From assembly GCF_001618865.1 (NCBI RefSeq), contig NZ_CP015136.1:2453001-2517000 (forward strand): DNA of 64,000 nucleotides, read 5' to 3'. Numbering within the stretch: the first letter of the stretch is position 1; every line of letters begins with the position of its first letter. Below the pieces are notes generated by a model. The model saw only the letters and a program-made list of their open reading frames with translations. It did not search any database and was not told the DNA's origin. A program made the position numbers and the translations under genes. The stretch comes from Luteitalea pratensis. Lineage in GTDB: Bacteria; Acidobacteriota; Vicinamibacteria; Vicinamibacterales; Vicinamibacteraceae. Below are positions 16,311 through 25,409 of the stretch, one piece after another.

Positions 16311-16338
16311 GGCGTTCGGCGTTCAGCGTTCGGCATTC
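16311..16338. repeat. 7-bp tandem array, unit GGCGTTC
   Basis: GGCGTTC twice, AGCGTTC, GGCATTC. This is the reverse complement of the GAACGCC unit seen at 12585. Confidence 0.75.
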
Positions 16339-16419
16339 GTCGGGACCGCTCCTGGGCGCCCCATTCCTGTTGGCGCCCGCGCGGTCACATGTGGTAGGTC
16401 AATCGGAGAGGAACACGCC

Positions 16420-17757
16420 ATGAACCAGCCGTACCCCGCGCTCGCCGTGGGCCAGCAAGGCCCCGTTGCGTACCTGTCCGGCTTCGGCAACGGCTTCGAG
16501 ACCGAAGCGCTGCCAGGCGCCTTGCCGATCGGCCGCAATTCGCCGCAGAAGTGCGCGTACGGCCTGTATGCGGAGCAGTTGTCGGGCTCGCCGTTCACGG
16601 CGCCGCGCGCGAGCAACGAACGATCGTGGCTCTACCGGATCCGTCCGACGTTGCAGCACTGGGGCACGTTCCAGAAGATGGACGCGGGGCTGTGGCTGAC
16701 CGCGCCGGCGCCAATGGTGGACCTGCCGATCGGGCCGATGCGCTGGGATCCGATCCCGATCCCGGACGCGCCGCTGTCATTGCTCGAGGGCGTTCGCACG
16801 ATGACCACGGCCGGCGACGCCAGCAGTCAGGCCGGGATGGGCGCGCACGTCTATTTCGTGACGCGCTCGATGGTGGACGAGTACTTCTACGATGCCGACG
16901 GCGAGTTGTTGTTCGTGCCGCAGCAGGGTGCGCTGCGCCTCTGGACCGAGTTCGGCATCATCGACATCGCGCCAGGCGAGATGGCCGTGATCCCCCGCGG
17001 TGTGAAGCTCCGCGTCGAACTGGTGGACGGCCCTGCGCGGGGCTACCTGTGCGAGAACTACGGCGGCGCGTTCACGCTGCCAGAGCGCGGGCCGATTGGC
17101 GCCAACTGTCTCGCGAACTCGCGTGATTTCCTGACGCCTGTCGCCGCCTACGAGGATCGCGACGCCTCGTCACGGATGTTCGTCAAGTGGGCTGGCGCGC
17201 TGTGGACGACCGCCCTCGATCACTCGCCGCTCGACGTCGTCGCCTGGCACGGCAACTACGCGCCGTACAAGTACGACCTGCGACGTTTCTCGCCGGTCGG
17301 GCCCATCCTCTTCGACCATGCGGATCCGTCGATTTTCACCGTGCTCACGTCACCGTCGGAAACACGGGGCACCGCCAACGTCGACTTCGTGATCTTCCCG
17401 GAGCGCTGGGCGGTGGCCGAGAACACGTTCCGCCCGCCGTGGTACCACATGAACGTGATGAGTGAATTCATGGGCCTGATCTACGGACGGTACGAGGCCA
17501 AGCCGCAGGGCTTCGTACCTGGCGGGTGCTCGCTGCACAACACCATGCTGCCGCACGGCCCGGACGTGGACGCCTTCGAGGCGGCCAGCAACGCCGAGTT
17601 GCAGCCGCACAAGCTCGAAGCCACGCTCGCCTTCATGTTCGAGACACGGTTCATGCAGCGCGTCTCGGCCTGGGCCGCCGGCGCCGAGCAGTTCCAGCGC
17701 GGCTACGGCGCGTACGGCACGCAACTGAAGAAGCATTTCGATCCGGCGCGCCCGTAG
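16420..17757 (+). CDS. hmgA: homogentisate 1,2-dioxygenase
   Basis: 445 residues, the usual length. It opens homogentisate ring cleavage to maleylacetoacetate in tyrosine/phenylalanine breakdown. The iron ligands are visible as H343 and E349 in [10 protein letters not shown] and H379 in MLPHGPD; their 6- and 30-residue spacing equals that of the human enzyme (H335, E341, H371). N-terminal [19 protein letters not shown] and the [22 protein letters not shown] block are conserved. The start at 16420 has GGAGAGGA at good distance. No other hmg pathway gene (fumarylacetoacetase, isomerase, HPPD) is in the window. The upstream frame stays open for over 1.2 kb, but that is a GC-bias shadow. Confidence 0.95.
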   Translation: MNQPYPALAVGQQGPVAYLSGFGNGFETEALPGALPIGRNSPQKCAYGLYAEQLSGSPFTAPRASNERSWLYRIRPTLQHWGTFQKMDAGLWLTAPAPMVDLPIGPMRWDPIPIPDAPLSLLEGVRTMTTAGDASSQAGMGAHVYFVTRSMVDEYFYDADGELLFVPQQGALRLWTEFGIIDIAPGEMAVIPRGVKLRVELVDGPARGYLCENYGGAFTLPERGPIGANCLANSRDFLTPVAAYEDRDASSRMFVKWAGALWTTALDHSPLDVVAWHGNYAPYKYDLRRFSPVGPILFDHADPSIFTVLTSPSETRGTANVDFVIFPERWAVAENTFRPPWYHMNVMSEFMGLIYGRYEAKPQGFVPGGCSLHNTMLPHGPDVDAFEAASNAELQPHKLEATLAFMFETRFMQRVSAWAAGAEQFQRGYGAYGTQLKKHFDPARP

Positions 17758-17765
17758 CCTTCCCA

Positions 17766-18635
17766 ATGCACATCCACCTCGTCGACGGCACCTACGAACT
17801 CTTTCGCCATTACCATGCGGTGCCGCCGGCACGCGACGCCGACGGCCGCGAAGTCGCGGCGGCGCGTGGCGTCTTGCACTCGTTGCTCGCGTTGGTCCGC
17901 CAGGGCGCGACGCACGTCGGCGTGGCCACCGATCACGTCATCGAATCCTTTCGCAACGATCTCTGGCCCGGCTACAAGACGGGAGCGGGGATCCCTCCGG
18001 ACCTGTGGGCGCAGTTCCCGCTGCTCGAGGAGGTGCTCACCGCGGCAGGGTTCGTGGTGTGGCCGATGGTCGACGTCGAAGCCGATGATGCGCTGGCCTC
18101 GGCGGCGTACCTGGCGGCGGCCGACGCGCGCGTGCTGCGGGTGCTGATCTGCACGCCGGACAAGGACCTGTCGCAGTGCGTGCGCGGATCGCGGGTGGTG
18201 CAGGTCCACCGGCGCACTCGCGTCACCCTCGACGAGGCTGGCGTGCGTGCGAAGTTCGGTGTCGCCCCGACCTCGATCCCCGACTACCTGGCATTGGTGG
18301 GCGACAGCGCCGACGGCTATCCCGGCGTGCGCGGCTGGGGCGCGAAGTCGGCGGCCGTCGTGCTCGCCCGGTACGAACATCTCGAGGCCATTCCCGAGGA
18401 CTACCGCACCTGGACCGCGAATGCGGCCAACCCGGCCGGCCTCGCCCGGAGCCTGGCGGCGCAGCGCGAGGAGGCGTTCCTGTTCCGGACGTTGGCGACG
18501 TTGCGCGAGGACGTGCCCCTGTTCAGCGACGTCGAATCGCTTCGCTGGACGGGGCCGCGGCCAGGGTTCGAGGCGTTGGCCGCCCGGCTCGATGCGGCGG
18601 TGACACAGCCGCCGCGCGACGGGCGCGCCGGCTAG
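17766..18635 (+). CDS. 5'-3' exonuclease, FEN/H3TH family
   Basis: 289 residues corresponding to the stand-alone 5' nuclease domain. Metal-binding acidic residues occur in HLVDGTYELFRHYHA, VDVEADDALASAA, CTPDKDLSQCV and VGDSADGYPGVRGWGAKSA (helix-3-turn-helix DNA-binding element). No polymerase domain is attached. It would process flaps or RNA primers, or degrade DNA 5' ends. The start is 8 nt after hmgA. TAGCCT at 17755-17760, which includes the hmgA stop, lies 5 nt before the ATG. The TAG stop shares the tetranucleotide CTAG with the stop of the convergent transglutaminase gene. Confidence 0.82.
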   Translation: MHIHLVDGTYELFRHYHAVPPARDADGREVAAARGVLHSLLALVRQGATHVGVATDHVIESFRNDLWPGYKTGAGIPPDLWAQFPLLEEVLTAAGFVVWPMVDVEADDALASAAYLAAADARVLRVLICTPDKDLSQCVRGSRVVQVHRRTRVTLDEAGVRAKFGVAPTSIPDYLALVGDSADGYPGVRGWGAKSAAVVLARYEHLEAIPEDYRTWTANAANPAGLARSLAAQREEAFLFRTLATLREDVPLFSDVESLRWTGPRPGFEALAARLDAAVTQPPRDGRAG

Positions 18636-19483
18636 GCTGTCGCGGCGCGGTGGGTCGGAACGGCCCGGGACGCGTCGCCTGGGACCTCCTCCGAGATCAC
18701 CTCGAAATGCGTCAGCGTCGACGCGCCGAACGTCGTCGTGATCGCGGCGTCAGTGGCGTCGAGGCCCGTGGCCATCAGCACCCTCCCCGCGCGCCGGGTG
18801 TTGTGTCGTGCGTCGCACGCCCACCAGCGGCCGCCCAGGTAGACCTCGAACCAGGCGCTGAAGTCCATCGGATCGGGCGCCACGGGCACGCGGATATCGC
18901 CGAGGTAGCCGGCGGCGTAGCGCGCCGGAATGTTCAGGCAGCGGCAGAAGGTGATGGCCAGGTGCTGGAAGTCGCGGCACACTCCGACACGTTCCGTGAA
19001 CACATCCAGGGCGCCACGCGTCGCCCGGGCCTTCGCGTATGAAAATGCGACACGTGTGTGGACCCAGGTGCAGATGGCGTCGACACGCTCCCAGCCCGGC
19101 TTCGTGCCGCCGAACAGTTCCAGGGCGATCGCCGACAGCAGGTCGACTTCGCAGTACCGGCTGGGCATGAGGTAGCGCAGCACGGCGGGCGGCAGGGCGG
19201 CCAGGTCCAGCTGAGGCGCGAGCGGATCCCTGGCGTCGACGGTGCCGGGATCCTCGATCAAGGTGCGGGAATGCAGGCGCGCCGTCCCGGCCGGGAGACG
19301 CAGGCGCGTCGCCAGATTGCCGAACAGGTCGTGGAAGAACTCGACATCGACGCGCGGTTCCACGTGCAGGAAGTCTGGTTCCCGCAGGTCGCCGCAGCGG
19401 GATGGGTGCACGTGTAACAGGGTGGTCATCACCGTGGGCGCGGGCAGATCGAAGCGCAGGTCGTAGCCGAGACGGATGAGCAC
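18632..19483 (-). CDS. transglutaminase-like protein of the Anbu-associated type
   Basis: 283 residues from the GTG at 19483, which restores the family start LIRLGYDLRFDLPAPTVM. An N-terminal beta domain is followed by the transglutaminase core with the catalytic Cys in GVCRDFQHLAITFCR. In the position where most relatives have DFHAW, this protein has DFSAWFEVYLGGRWWACDARHN; I recall the Ser as usual for this subgroup, so the Cys-His-Asp triad is not standard. Relatives are found next to Anbu proteasome homologues, as here: the Anbu gene is divergent 109 bp away. The role is probably protein or peptide processing in that system. Confidence 0.78.
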   Translation of the reverse strand: MLIRLGYDLRFDLPAPTVMTTLLHVHPSRCGDLREPDFLHVEPRVDVEFFHDLFGNLATRLRLPAGTARLHSRTLIEDPGTVDARDPLAPQLDLAALPPAVLRYLMPSRYCEVDLLSAIALELFGGTKPGWERVDAICTWVHTRVAFSYAKARATRGALDVFTERVGVCRDFQHLAITFCRCLNIPARYAAGYLGDIRVPVAPDPMDFSAWFEVYLGGRWWACDARHNTRRAGRVLMATGLDATDAAITTTFGASTLTHFEVISEEVPGDASRAVPTHRAATA

Positions 19484-19592
19484 GAAGGATATTGATAGCA
19501 GGTTTCGTGCCGAACGGCCAGGGAACCGGGTGCACGTCCGGCTCTGTATGATGTGGTGGGCGCCGCGCGACATCGCGGCGCGAAAGGATCGC

Positions 19593-20339
19593 GTGACCTA
19601 CTGTCTCGGCATCGTGACGTCGGACGGCCTCGTGATGGCCTCGGACTCCCGATCCAACGCTGGCTACGACCAGGTGAACGTCTGCCGCAAGATGTACCGC
19701 TTCGTCAACGAAGGCGAGCGCGTCTTCGTGATCCTGACGAGCGGCAGCCTGTCGATCAGCCAATCGGTGCTGTCGCTGCTGCGTGCCGACTTCGACGCCG
19801 GGCTCGGCCTCGCTGCCGCGCCCTCGGTCTACCATGCCGCCCGCATCGTCGGCGATACCGTCCGGCAAGTGTCCGAGATCGACCGCGAGGCGCTCGAGCG
19901 GGACAACTACAGCTTCAACGTCCACCTACTGCTCGGCGGCCAGGTCAAGGGCCAGCCGCCGGCGCTGTACTTGATCTACCCGCAGGGCAACCCGCTGCAG
20001 GCCACCGAGGACTCGCGGTACCTGCAACTGGGTGAGGTCAAGTACGGCCGGCCGATTCTCGACCGCGGCATCGAGGCGGACACGCCACTGGAGATCGCGG
20101 CCAAGTACGCGCTGCTTTCACTCGATGCGACGATGCGGTCCAACGTCACGGTCGGGCCGCCGATCGATCTGCTGCTGTATCGCAAGGACTCGCTGACGGT
20201 GGATCGGTACCGGCGTCTGGAAGCGAACGATCCCGACCTGCGGCTGATTCACACCTCGTGGGAGTCGTCGCTGCGCCGCGCCGTGCAGCAGTTGCCCGAG
20301 ATCGATTTCGCTCGCGAACCAGCGACCGACCTCGGGTGA
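19593..20339 (+). CDS. Anbu, proteasome-type peptidase
   Basis: 248 residues of the ancestral beta-subunit (Anbu/BPH) family. With the GTG at 19593 as start (AAAGG upstream), the second residue is Thr (MTYCLGIVTSDG), which would be the N-terminal nucleophile after Met removal. The Asp in SDSRSNAG and the Lys in CRKMYRF complete the Thr-Asp-Lys set. Upstream in-frame extension to 19476 would bury the Thr and is rejected. Anbu forms ring or helical assemblies and is usually encoded with transglutaminase, alpha-E and ATP-grasp proteins. Only the transglutaminase, divergently oriented, is present here. Confidence 0.88.
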   Translation: MTYCLGIVTSDGLVMASDSRSNAGYDQVNVCRKMYRFVNEGERVFVILTSGSLSISQSVLSLLRADFDAGLGLAAAPSVYHAARIVGDTVRQVSEIDREALERDNYSFNVHLLLGGQVKGQPPALYLIYPQGNPLQATEDSRYLQLGEVKYGRPILDRGIEADTPLEIAAKYALLSLDATMRSNVTVGPPIDLLLYRKDSLTVDRYRRLEANDPDLRLIHTSWESSLRRAVQQLPEIDFAREPATDLG

Positions 20340-20347
20340 TCGCGGGT

Positions 20348-20407
20348 GTCTCAAGTCTCAGGCTTCAAGTCTCAAGTCAATCCTGAGACCTGAGACCTGG
20401 GACCTGT
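20348..20407. repeat. 7-bp tandem array as inverted repeat, unit AAGTCTC / GAGACCT
   Basis: Left half units such as CAAGTCT and CAGGCTT; right half GAGACCT twice and GGGACCT. The halves are reverse complements, so the array folds into a hairpin between the convergent Anbu and PEP carboxykinase genes and may act as a bidirectional terminator. Confidence 0.8.
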
Positions 20408-20419
20408 GGCGTACCTGCC

Positions 20420-22252
20420 CTACAGTCGGCAAATGAGCAGTTCGCGCTCGTAGATCATCTCCTTCGGAAGATGCGAGTGGAGCTGGAGGAACAGTTCCTC
20501 GTGCTCCATCACTTCCCGACGCCACTGCGCGGGATCCACGGCCTGCAGTTGTTCGAACGCCGACTCGCCGAACTCGAGGCCACGCCAGTCGATGTCCTGG
20601 TAGCGCGGCATCCACCCCAGAGCCGACTCACGCGTCGGCACGCGGCCGCGTACCCGGTCCACCACCCAGCGCAGCACGCGCATGTTGTCGCTGAACCCGG
20701 GCCACAGGAACCTGCCCTCGGCATCCTTGCGGAACCAGTTGACGTGGAAGATCTTCGGCGTCTCGGTCAGCATCCGCTGCATGGCGATCCAGTGCCGGAA
20801 GTAATCGGCCATGTGATAGCCGCAGAAGGGCAGCATCGCCATCGGATCGCGCCGGACCTTGCCGACGGCGCCGGCCGCCGCCGCCGTCGTCTCCGACCCC
20901 ATCGTCGCGCCCATGTAGACGCCTGACGTCCAGTTGAACGCCTGGTACACGAGCGGCATGGTGGTGGCGCGGCGTCCGCCGAAGATGATGGCGCTGATCG
21001 GCACGCCGAGCGGATCGTTGAAGCCGGGGTCGATGATCGGGCACTGCGCGATCGGCGCCGTGAAGCGGGCATTCGGATGCGCCGCCGTGGCGCCGGTCTC
21101 GTGAGCCATCTCCGGTGTCCAGCGCTTGCCACGCCAGTCCAGGCACTCTGCGGGCGGCGTCGCAGTCATGCCTTCCCACCACACTCCGCCCTCTGGCGTG
21201 AGCGCGACGTTGGTGAAGATCGTGTTGCGCGCGATCGTGGCCATCGCGTTGGGGTTGGTCTTCTGCGACGTGCCCGGAGCGACGCCGAACATCCCGGCTT
21301 CGGGGTTGATCGCGCGCAGGCGCCCCTCCGCATCAGGCTTGAGCCACGCGATGTCGTCGCCGATCGTCGACACCGTCCAGCCCTTCATGGCCTTCGGCGG
21401 CACGAGCATGGCCAGGTTGGTCTTGCCGCACGCGCTCGGGAACGCCGCGGCCACGTAGGTCTTCTCGCCGTGCGGATCCTCGACGCCGAGGATCAGCATG
21501 TGCTCGGCCATCCAGCCCTCGTCGCGCGCCATCGCCGACGCGATGCGTAGCCCGAAGCACTTCTTGCCAAGCAGGGCGTTGCCACCGTACCCGGAGCCGT
21601 AGGACCAGATCTCTCGGGTTTCCGGGAAGTGGACGATGTACTTGTCGTCGTTGCAGGGCCAGGCGACGTCGGTTGCGCCTGGCTGCAGCGGCATGCCGAC
21701 GCTGTGCATGCACGGCACGACCCGCTTGGTATCGCGGTCGATCTCCCCGAGGACCGCCAGCCCGATCCGCGCCATGATCCGCATGCTCGCGACGACGTAC
21801 GGCGAGTCGGTGAGCTGGACGCCAATCTGCGACATCGGTGATCCGACTTCGCCCATGCTGTAGGCCAGCACGTACATCGTCCGGCCCGCCATGCAGCCCC
21901 TGAAGAGGCCGCGCAGCGTCTTGCGCATCTCGAACGGGTTGACCCAGTTGTTGGTCGGTCCGGCGGCATCCCTCGAGAGCGAGCAGACGAAGGTCCGCTG
22001 CTCCACGCGAGCCACGTCCGACGCATCCGAACGCGCGTAATAGCAGCCGGGCCAGAGATGGTCGTTGAGCTTGACGAGGGTACCGGTCTCCACCATCCGG
22101 TCGCACAGCGCGTCGTATTCGGCCTGCGAGCCGTCCACCCAGTGAACGGTCGCCGGGCTCGTCAGGTGTCGCATCTTCTCGACCCAACGCAGCAGGTGAG
22201 GGTTGTTCGCGAGAGGTACGGACGGGTCCCTGTCAAGGGTGACGGTCGTCAT
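20420..22252 (-). CDS. pckG: phosphoenolpyruvate carboxykinase (GTP)
   Basis: 610 residues, the normal length. It converts oxaloacetate and GTP to PEP, CO2 and GDP, a gluconeogenic step in the cytosol. The P-loop with the hyper-reactive Cys is [13 protein letters not shown]. Other conserved parts are [27 protein letters not shown], the HVNWFRKD motif and [17 protein letters not shown]. The start at 22252 is preceded by TAGGAT at 10 nt on the minus strand. With the malic enzyme at 37403 it provides both routes at the PEP/pyruvate-C4 node. Confidence 0.95.
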   Translation of the reverse strand: MTTVTLDRDPSVPLANNPHLLRWVEKMRHLTSPATVHWVDGSQAEYDALCDRMVETGTLVKLNDHLWPGCYYARSDASDVARVEQRTFVCSLSRDAAGPTNNWVNPFEMRKTLRGLFRGCMAGRTMYVLAYSMGEVGSPMSQIGVQLTDSPYVVASMRIMARIGLAVLGEIDRDTKRVVPCMHSVGMPLQPGATDVAWPCNDDKYIVHFPETREIWSYGSGYGGNALLGKKCFGLRIASAMARDEGWMAEHMLILGVEDPHGEKTYVAAAFPSACGKTNLAMLVPPKAMKGWTVSTIGDDIAWLKPDAEGRLRAINPEAGMFGVAPGTSQKTNPNAMATIARNTIFTNVALTPEGGVWWEGMTATPPAECLDWRGKRWTPEMAHETGATAAHPNARFTAPIAQCPIIDPGFNDPLGVPISAIIFGGRRATTMPLVYQAFNWTSGVYMGATMGSETTAAAAGAVGKVRRDPMAMLPFCGYHMADYFRHWIAMQRMLTETPKIFHVNWFRKDAEGRFLWPGFSDNMRVLRWVVDRVRGRVPTRESALGWMPRYQDIDWRGLEFGESAFEQLQAVDPAQWRREVMEHEELFLQLHSHLPKEMIYERELLICRL

Positions 22253-22262
22253 GCGGCTTATG

Positions 22263-22268
22263 ATCCTA
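22263..22268 (-). promoter_or_regulatory. leaderless-type -10 box (TAGGAT)
   Basis: TAGGAT on the minus strand lies 10 nt before the pckG ATG. Confidence 0.4.
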
Positions 22269-22518
22269 TTACCACTTCGCTCCCTTTGACGATGTCTCTG
22301 CACGGACCGGGCGCGACCATCCCCTCCCACGTGGATTGGGTCGCCGGGCCTGCCTGCCGGGAAAATCCCCATGGCGAGGGAATTTCCCTCGGACGCCGCA
22401 GCGCCGCGCTCCCGATCGCGGCGTAAGCGCCAACCCAGCGCACCACCGATGGGCAGAGCTCTTGCAGCAGAGTTGCGATGTACGGGCTCGTGCAGAGAGG
22501 CCCGCGCGGGAGGCACAC

Positions 22519-22971
22519 ATGACTAGCAGACACGCCATGAGGCTGTTGACAGCAGTTGCGACCGGAGCGTTCGCATTGGTGGCGTTGCTGGGGGCAACCA
22601 CGGTGCAGCAAGCCGGCGCACCGCCAGTCAAGACCGGCACCTACCAGCCATTGGTCTCGGCGGAGGGCAAGGACAACTTCCTGGCCTATTGCGCCGTGTG
22701 CCACGGCGTCGACGCCAGGGGCGGTGGGCCCGCCGTGCCAGCGCTGAAGGTGCCGGTGCCGGATCTGACGACAATCGCCAAACGAAATGGCAAGTTCGAC
22801 GGAGGGGCGATCATGCAGAAGATCCTGGGCCCGGAGCGGCTACCGGCTGCGCACGGATCGATCGAGATGCCGATGTGGGGGCCGCTCTTCCGGAGAGCCG
22901 AGGGCGACGCTGTCGCGCAATTGCGGGTCACCAACCTGACCACGTACCTCCAGTCGCTGCAGGCCAGGTAA
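22519..22971 (+). CDS. secreted class I cytochrome c
   Basis: 150 residues: an N-terminal hydrophobic signal or anchor ([20 protein letters not shown]) and one c-type haem site C58-A-V-C61-H62 ([18 protein letters not shown]). The axial Met is probably M117 or M119 in [10 protein letters not shown]. It resembles small periplasmic electron carriers. GGGAGG lies 8 nt before the ATG. It is divergent from pckG and 56 nt upstream of the patatin gene. Confidence 0.85.
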   Translation: MTSRHAMRLLTAVATGAFALVALLGATTVQQAGAPPVKTGTYQPLVSAEGKDNFLAYCAVCHGVDARGGGPAVPALKVPVPDLTTIAKRNGKFDGGAIMQKILGPERLPAAHGSIEMPMWGPLFRRAEGDAVAQLRVTNLTTYLQSLQAR

Positions 22972-23027
22972 GCGCTGACTGAAGGCGGCACTTGCCCCAT
23001 GCCGCCCCGCCGGGCCAGCATGTCGGC

Positions 23028-25331
23028 GTGACCCACTCCTGGCAAAACCGGCGGCATCGCGATTGGCGGCTCCTGACGGCGGTGGTCGTGATTGTTGGTG
23101 GGGCCGCTTGCGCGGCACCACTCCAGCGCGCCGGAGTATCTGCCGGTGCGCTCGGACCGCAGGACAACACCTCGCCGCGCGTCGCGGGCCTCGCCTCGCG
23201 GCGCACGGTGGGCGTGGCGTTCGGCGGCGGCAGCGCTCGCGGCATCGCGCACGTCGGTGTCATCCGCTGGCTGGAGGAGCATCGGGTTCCCATCGACGTC
23301 GCCGCGGGTACCAGCATGGGTGGGCTGATCGGCGGAGTCTATGCCACGGGCATGGAGGCGGCCGAACTTCAGACCGTGCTCGACACGATGGACTGGGATC
23401 AGTTGTTCGGTTCGTCGAACTTCGTGTACAAGAACATCCGCCGCAAGGCCGATGCGCGGGACTATCCGTCGCGCCTCGAGTTCGGCCTCAAGGGCGGCAT
23501 CGTCCCACCGACGTCGCTGAACAGCGGCGAATACGTGGAGCTGTTTCTCGAGCGCATCGCGGCTCCCTACCACGACATCGAATCCTTCGACGCCCTGCCG
23601 ACGCCGTTCCGGACCGTCGCCGTGGATCTCGTCACGGCGAGCCAGGTGGTGCTGCGGCGCGGATCGCTGGCCGACGCGATGCGCGCGACGATGTCGTTGC
23701 CGTTGATCTTCCCGCCGGTCGTCCTTGAGGGTCACGTGCTCGTGGACGGCGGCGCCATGAACAACGTGCCGGCCGACGTCGTGAAGTCGATGGGCGCCGA
23801 TGTCGTCATCGCGGTCAACGTCGGCGAGTTGTCCAACCCCGAGAGCCTGAGTTACACCTTGCTCGGCCTCGCCGGGTCGACGCTGGACGCGATGATGCGT
23901 GCCTCGACACGGAAGTCGCTCGAATCGGCCGACGTGGTACTCAACGTGCCCCTCCGCGCGTACGGGTCGCTCGACTGGCGCCGCGCCGCCGAACTGGCCG
24001 ACGAGGGTTACCGCGCCGCCGAGGCGATGCGCGACCAGTTGCTGCCGCTCGCGGTCAGCGAGGCCGAGTACGAGGCCTGGCGGCAGGAGCGGCTGTCGCG
24101 GCGCCGGACGGGGATCCCCGACCCCACATTCGTTCGTCTCGAAGGGTTCGGCACCAACGATGCAAAGCGACTCGAGTCCCTGCTCGAGCGTCACGTCGGC
24201 GTTCCCCTCGATATCGCGGGCATCGAGAAGGATCTTGCTGAACTCACCGGTCTCGATCGTTACGAGACCATCACCTGGCGGACGGCGCGAGACGAGTCCG
24301 GCCGGTACGGACTGGTGGTGCGTGGCCGCCCCAAGCCGAATGCGCCGCCCTTCATGATGCTCGGCGTCAACCTCGAGAACACCACGTCGCAGGACTTCCG
24401 CATCACGGCCACCGCCCGGTACCTGGCCTTCGACCTGGGTGGGTCCGGCTCGGAACTCCGCTTCGACGGCACGCTCGGTTCCGACCCCGGGGTCGCCGCG
24501 GAGTGGTACCGGCCAATCGGGCATTCGAACATGTTCGTGGCGCCGTACGCGGGCCTGCTCACCGAGACGCTCAACGCCATCGAGGACGAGACCGTCGTCG
24601 CCCGGTATGGCAGGACCACGTCACGTGTCGGCATCAACCTCGGCGTCAATCTCGGCGCGACGAGCGACGTACGCTTCGGCACCTATATCGGCCACACGAC
24701 CGCCCGCATCGAGGTGGGCGACCCGAACCTGCCGGAGATTGCCGGGCGCGACTCCGGTCTCGACCTTGCCTGGCGGATGGACACGCAGGACAGTCCGGTG
24801 GTGCCGAGCCAGGGCGTCTTCTCGCACGTGCGGATCGCGCACGCCTTCGAGGCGCCCGACATCTCGAGCATCGAGGAGCCAGTGTCGTCCTCGGCGTCGT
24901 TCACGCAACTGACATTCAGCGGCAACACCTTCCGCATGGCGGGCCCATCGGGACGCTTGTTCGCCTTTGGCGGGCTCGGCACCACGTTGGGCGGCGATCC
25001 TCCGCCGACGTCCATCTTCAGCGTCGGGTCCGCGTTCCGCCTGGGGGCCTACGCGCCTGGCGAAATCCGCGGCGAGCACGCGTGGAATGCCGGTGGCGGC
25101 TACCTTCACCATGTCTGGCGGCTTCCCGATTTCATCGGTGGCCCCGTGTACGCGGGCGGCTGGCTCGAGAACGGCGACGCATTCGATGACTGGGCCGACG
25201 CAAAGTGGCGCACCAACGTCAGCGTCGGCGCCGTCCTCGACACCATCGTCGGACCGGTCGTCCTCGCCGGCACCACCGGCTTCGACGGACGCTGGCGGAC
25301 CTACCTCGGCATCGGCCGCGTGTTCCGCTAA
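23028..25331 (+). CDS. patatin-like phospholipase with POTRA and beta-barrel (type Vd, PlpD-like)
   Basis: 767 residues. After a lipoprotein-like signal (VVVIVGGAACA), the patatin domain spans about residues 60-270 with the oxyanion loop AFGGGSARG, the nucleophile S96 in GTSMGG and the catalytic Asp in DGGAMNNVPAD. A POTRA-like segment (about 360-420, VRLEGFGTNDAKRLESLLERHVG) and a C-terminal surface-antigen/BamA-type barrel follow, with alternating strands to the end (RTYLGIGRVFR). This is the architecture of type Vd autotransporters, which expose a lipase at the outer membrane. The GTG at 23028 is used; a TTG 36 nt upstream is an alternative. Confidence 0.85.
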   Translation: MTHSWQNRRHRDWRLLTAVVVIVGGAACAAPLQRAGVSAGALGPQDNTSPRVAGLASRRTVGVAFGGGSARGIAHVGVIRWLEEHRVPIDVAAGTSMGGLIGGVYATGMEAAELQTVLDTMDWDQLFGSSNFVYKNIRRKADARDYPSRLEFGLKGGIVPPTSLNSGEYVELFLERIAAPYHDIESFDALPTPFRTVAVDLVTASQVVLRRGSLADAMRATMSLPLIFPPVVLEGHVLVDGGAMNNVPADVVKSMGADVVIAVNVGELSNPESLSYTLLGLAGSTLDAMMRASTRKSLESADVVLNVPLRAYGSLDWRRAAELADEGYRAAEAMRDQLLPLAVSEAEYEAWRQERLSRRRTGIPDPTFVRLEGFGTNDAKRLESLLERHVGVPLDIAGIEKDLAELTGLDRYETITWRTARDESGRYGLVVRGRPKPNAPPFMMLGVNLENTTSQDFRITATARYLAFDLGGSGSELRFDGTLGSDPGVAAEWYRPIGHSNMFVAPYAGLLTETLNAIEDETVVARYGRTTSRVGINLGVNLGATSDVRFGTYIGHTTARIEVGDPNLPEIAGRDSGLDLAWRMDTQDSPVVPSQGVFSHVRIAHAFEAPDISSIEEPVSSSASFTQLTFSGNTFRMAGPSGRLFAFGGLGTTLGGDPPPTSIFSVGSAFRLGAYAPGEIRGEHAWNAGGGYLHHVWRLPDFIGGPVYAGGWLENGDAFDDWADAKWRTNVSVGAVLDTIVGPVVLAGTTGFDGRWRTYLGIGRVFR

Positions 25332-25332
25332 C

Positions 25333-25409
25333 GGGCTGCGGCCTGCAGCCTGCGGCCTACCGCCGGGAGCCTGTGCCCGTAGCCTGCAGGCTGTAGGCTG
25401 TAGGCTGTG
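25333..25409. repeat. 7-bp tandem array (11 units) running up to the start codon of the antiporter gene
   Basis: Exactly 77 bp: GGGCTGC, GGCCTGC, AGCCTGC, GGCCTAC, CGCCGGG, AGCCTGT, GCCCGTA, GCCTGCA, GGCTGTA twice, GGCTGTG. The final GTG (25407-25409) can serve as start codon, so the array replaces any Shine-Dalgarno. The TAGGCT at 25394-25399 formed by adjoining units lies 7 nt before that GTG. The halves are inverted (GCCTGCAGCC / GGCTGTAGGC). Confidence 0.85.

Noticed and set aside
15196-16419. 408-codon in-frame extension upstream of homogentisate dioxygenase
   Set aside because: It is antisense to the Old Yellow Enzyme gene and stays open only because of the strong GC codon bias; hmgA has a good ribosome-binding site and the normal family start at 16420.
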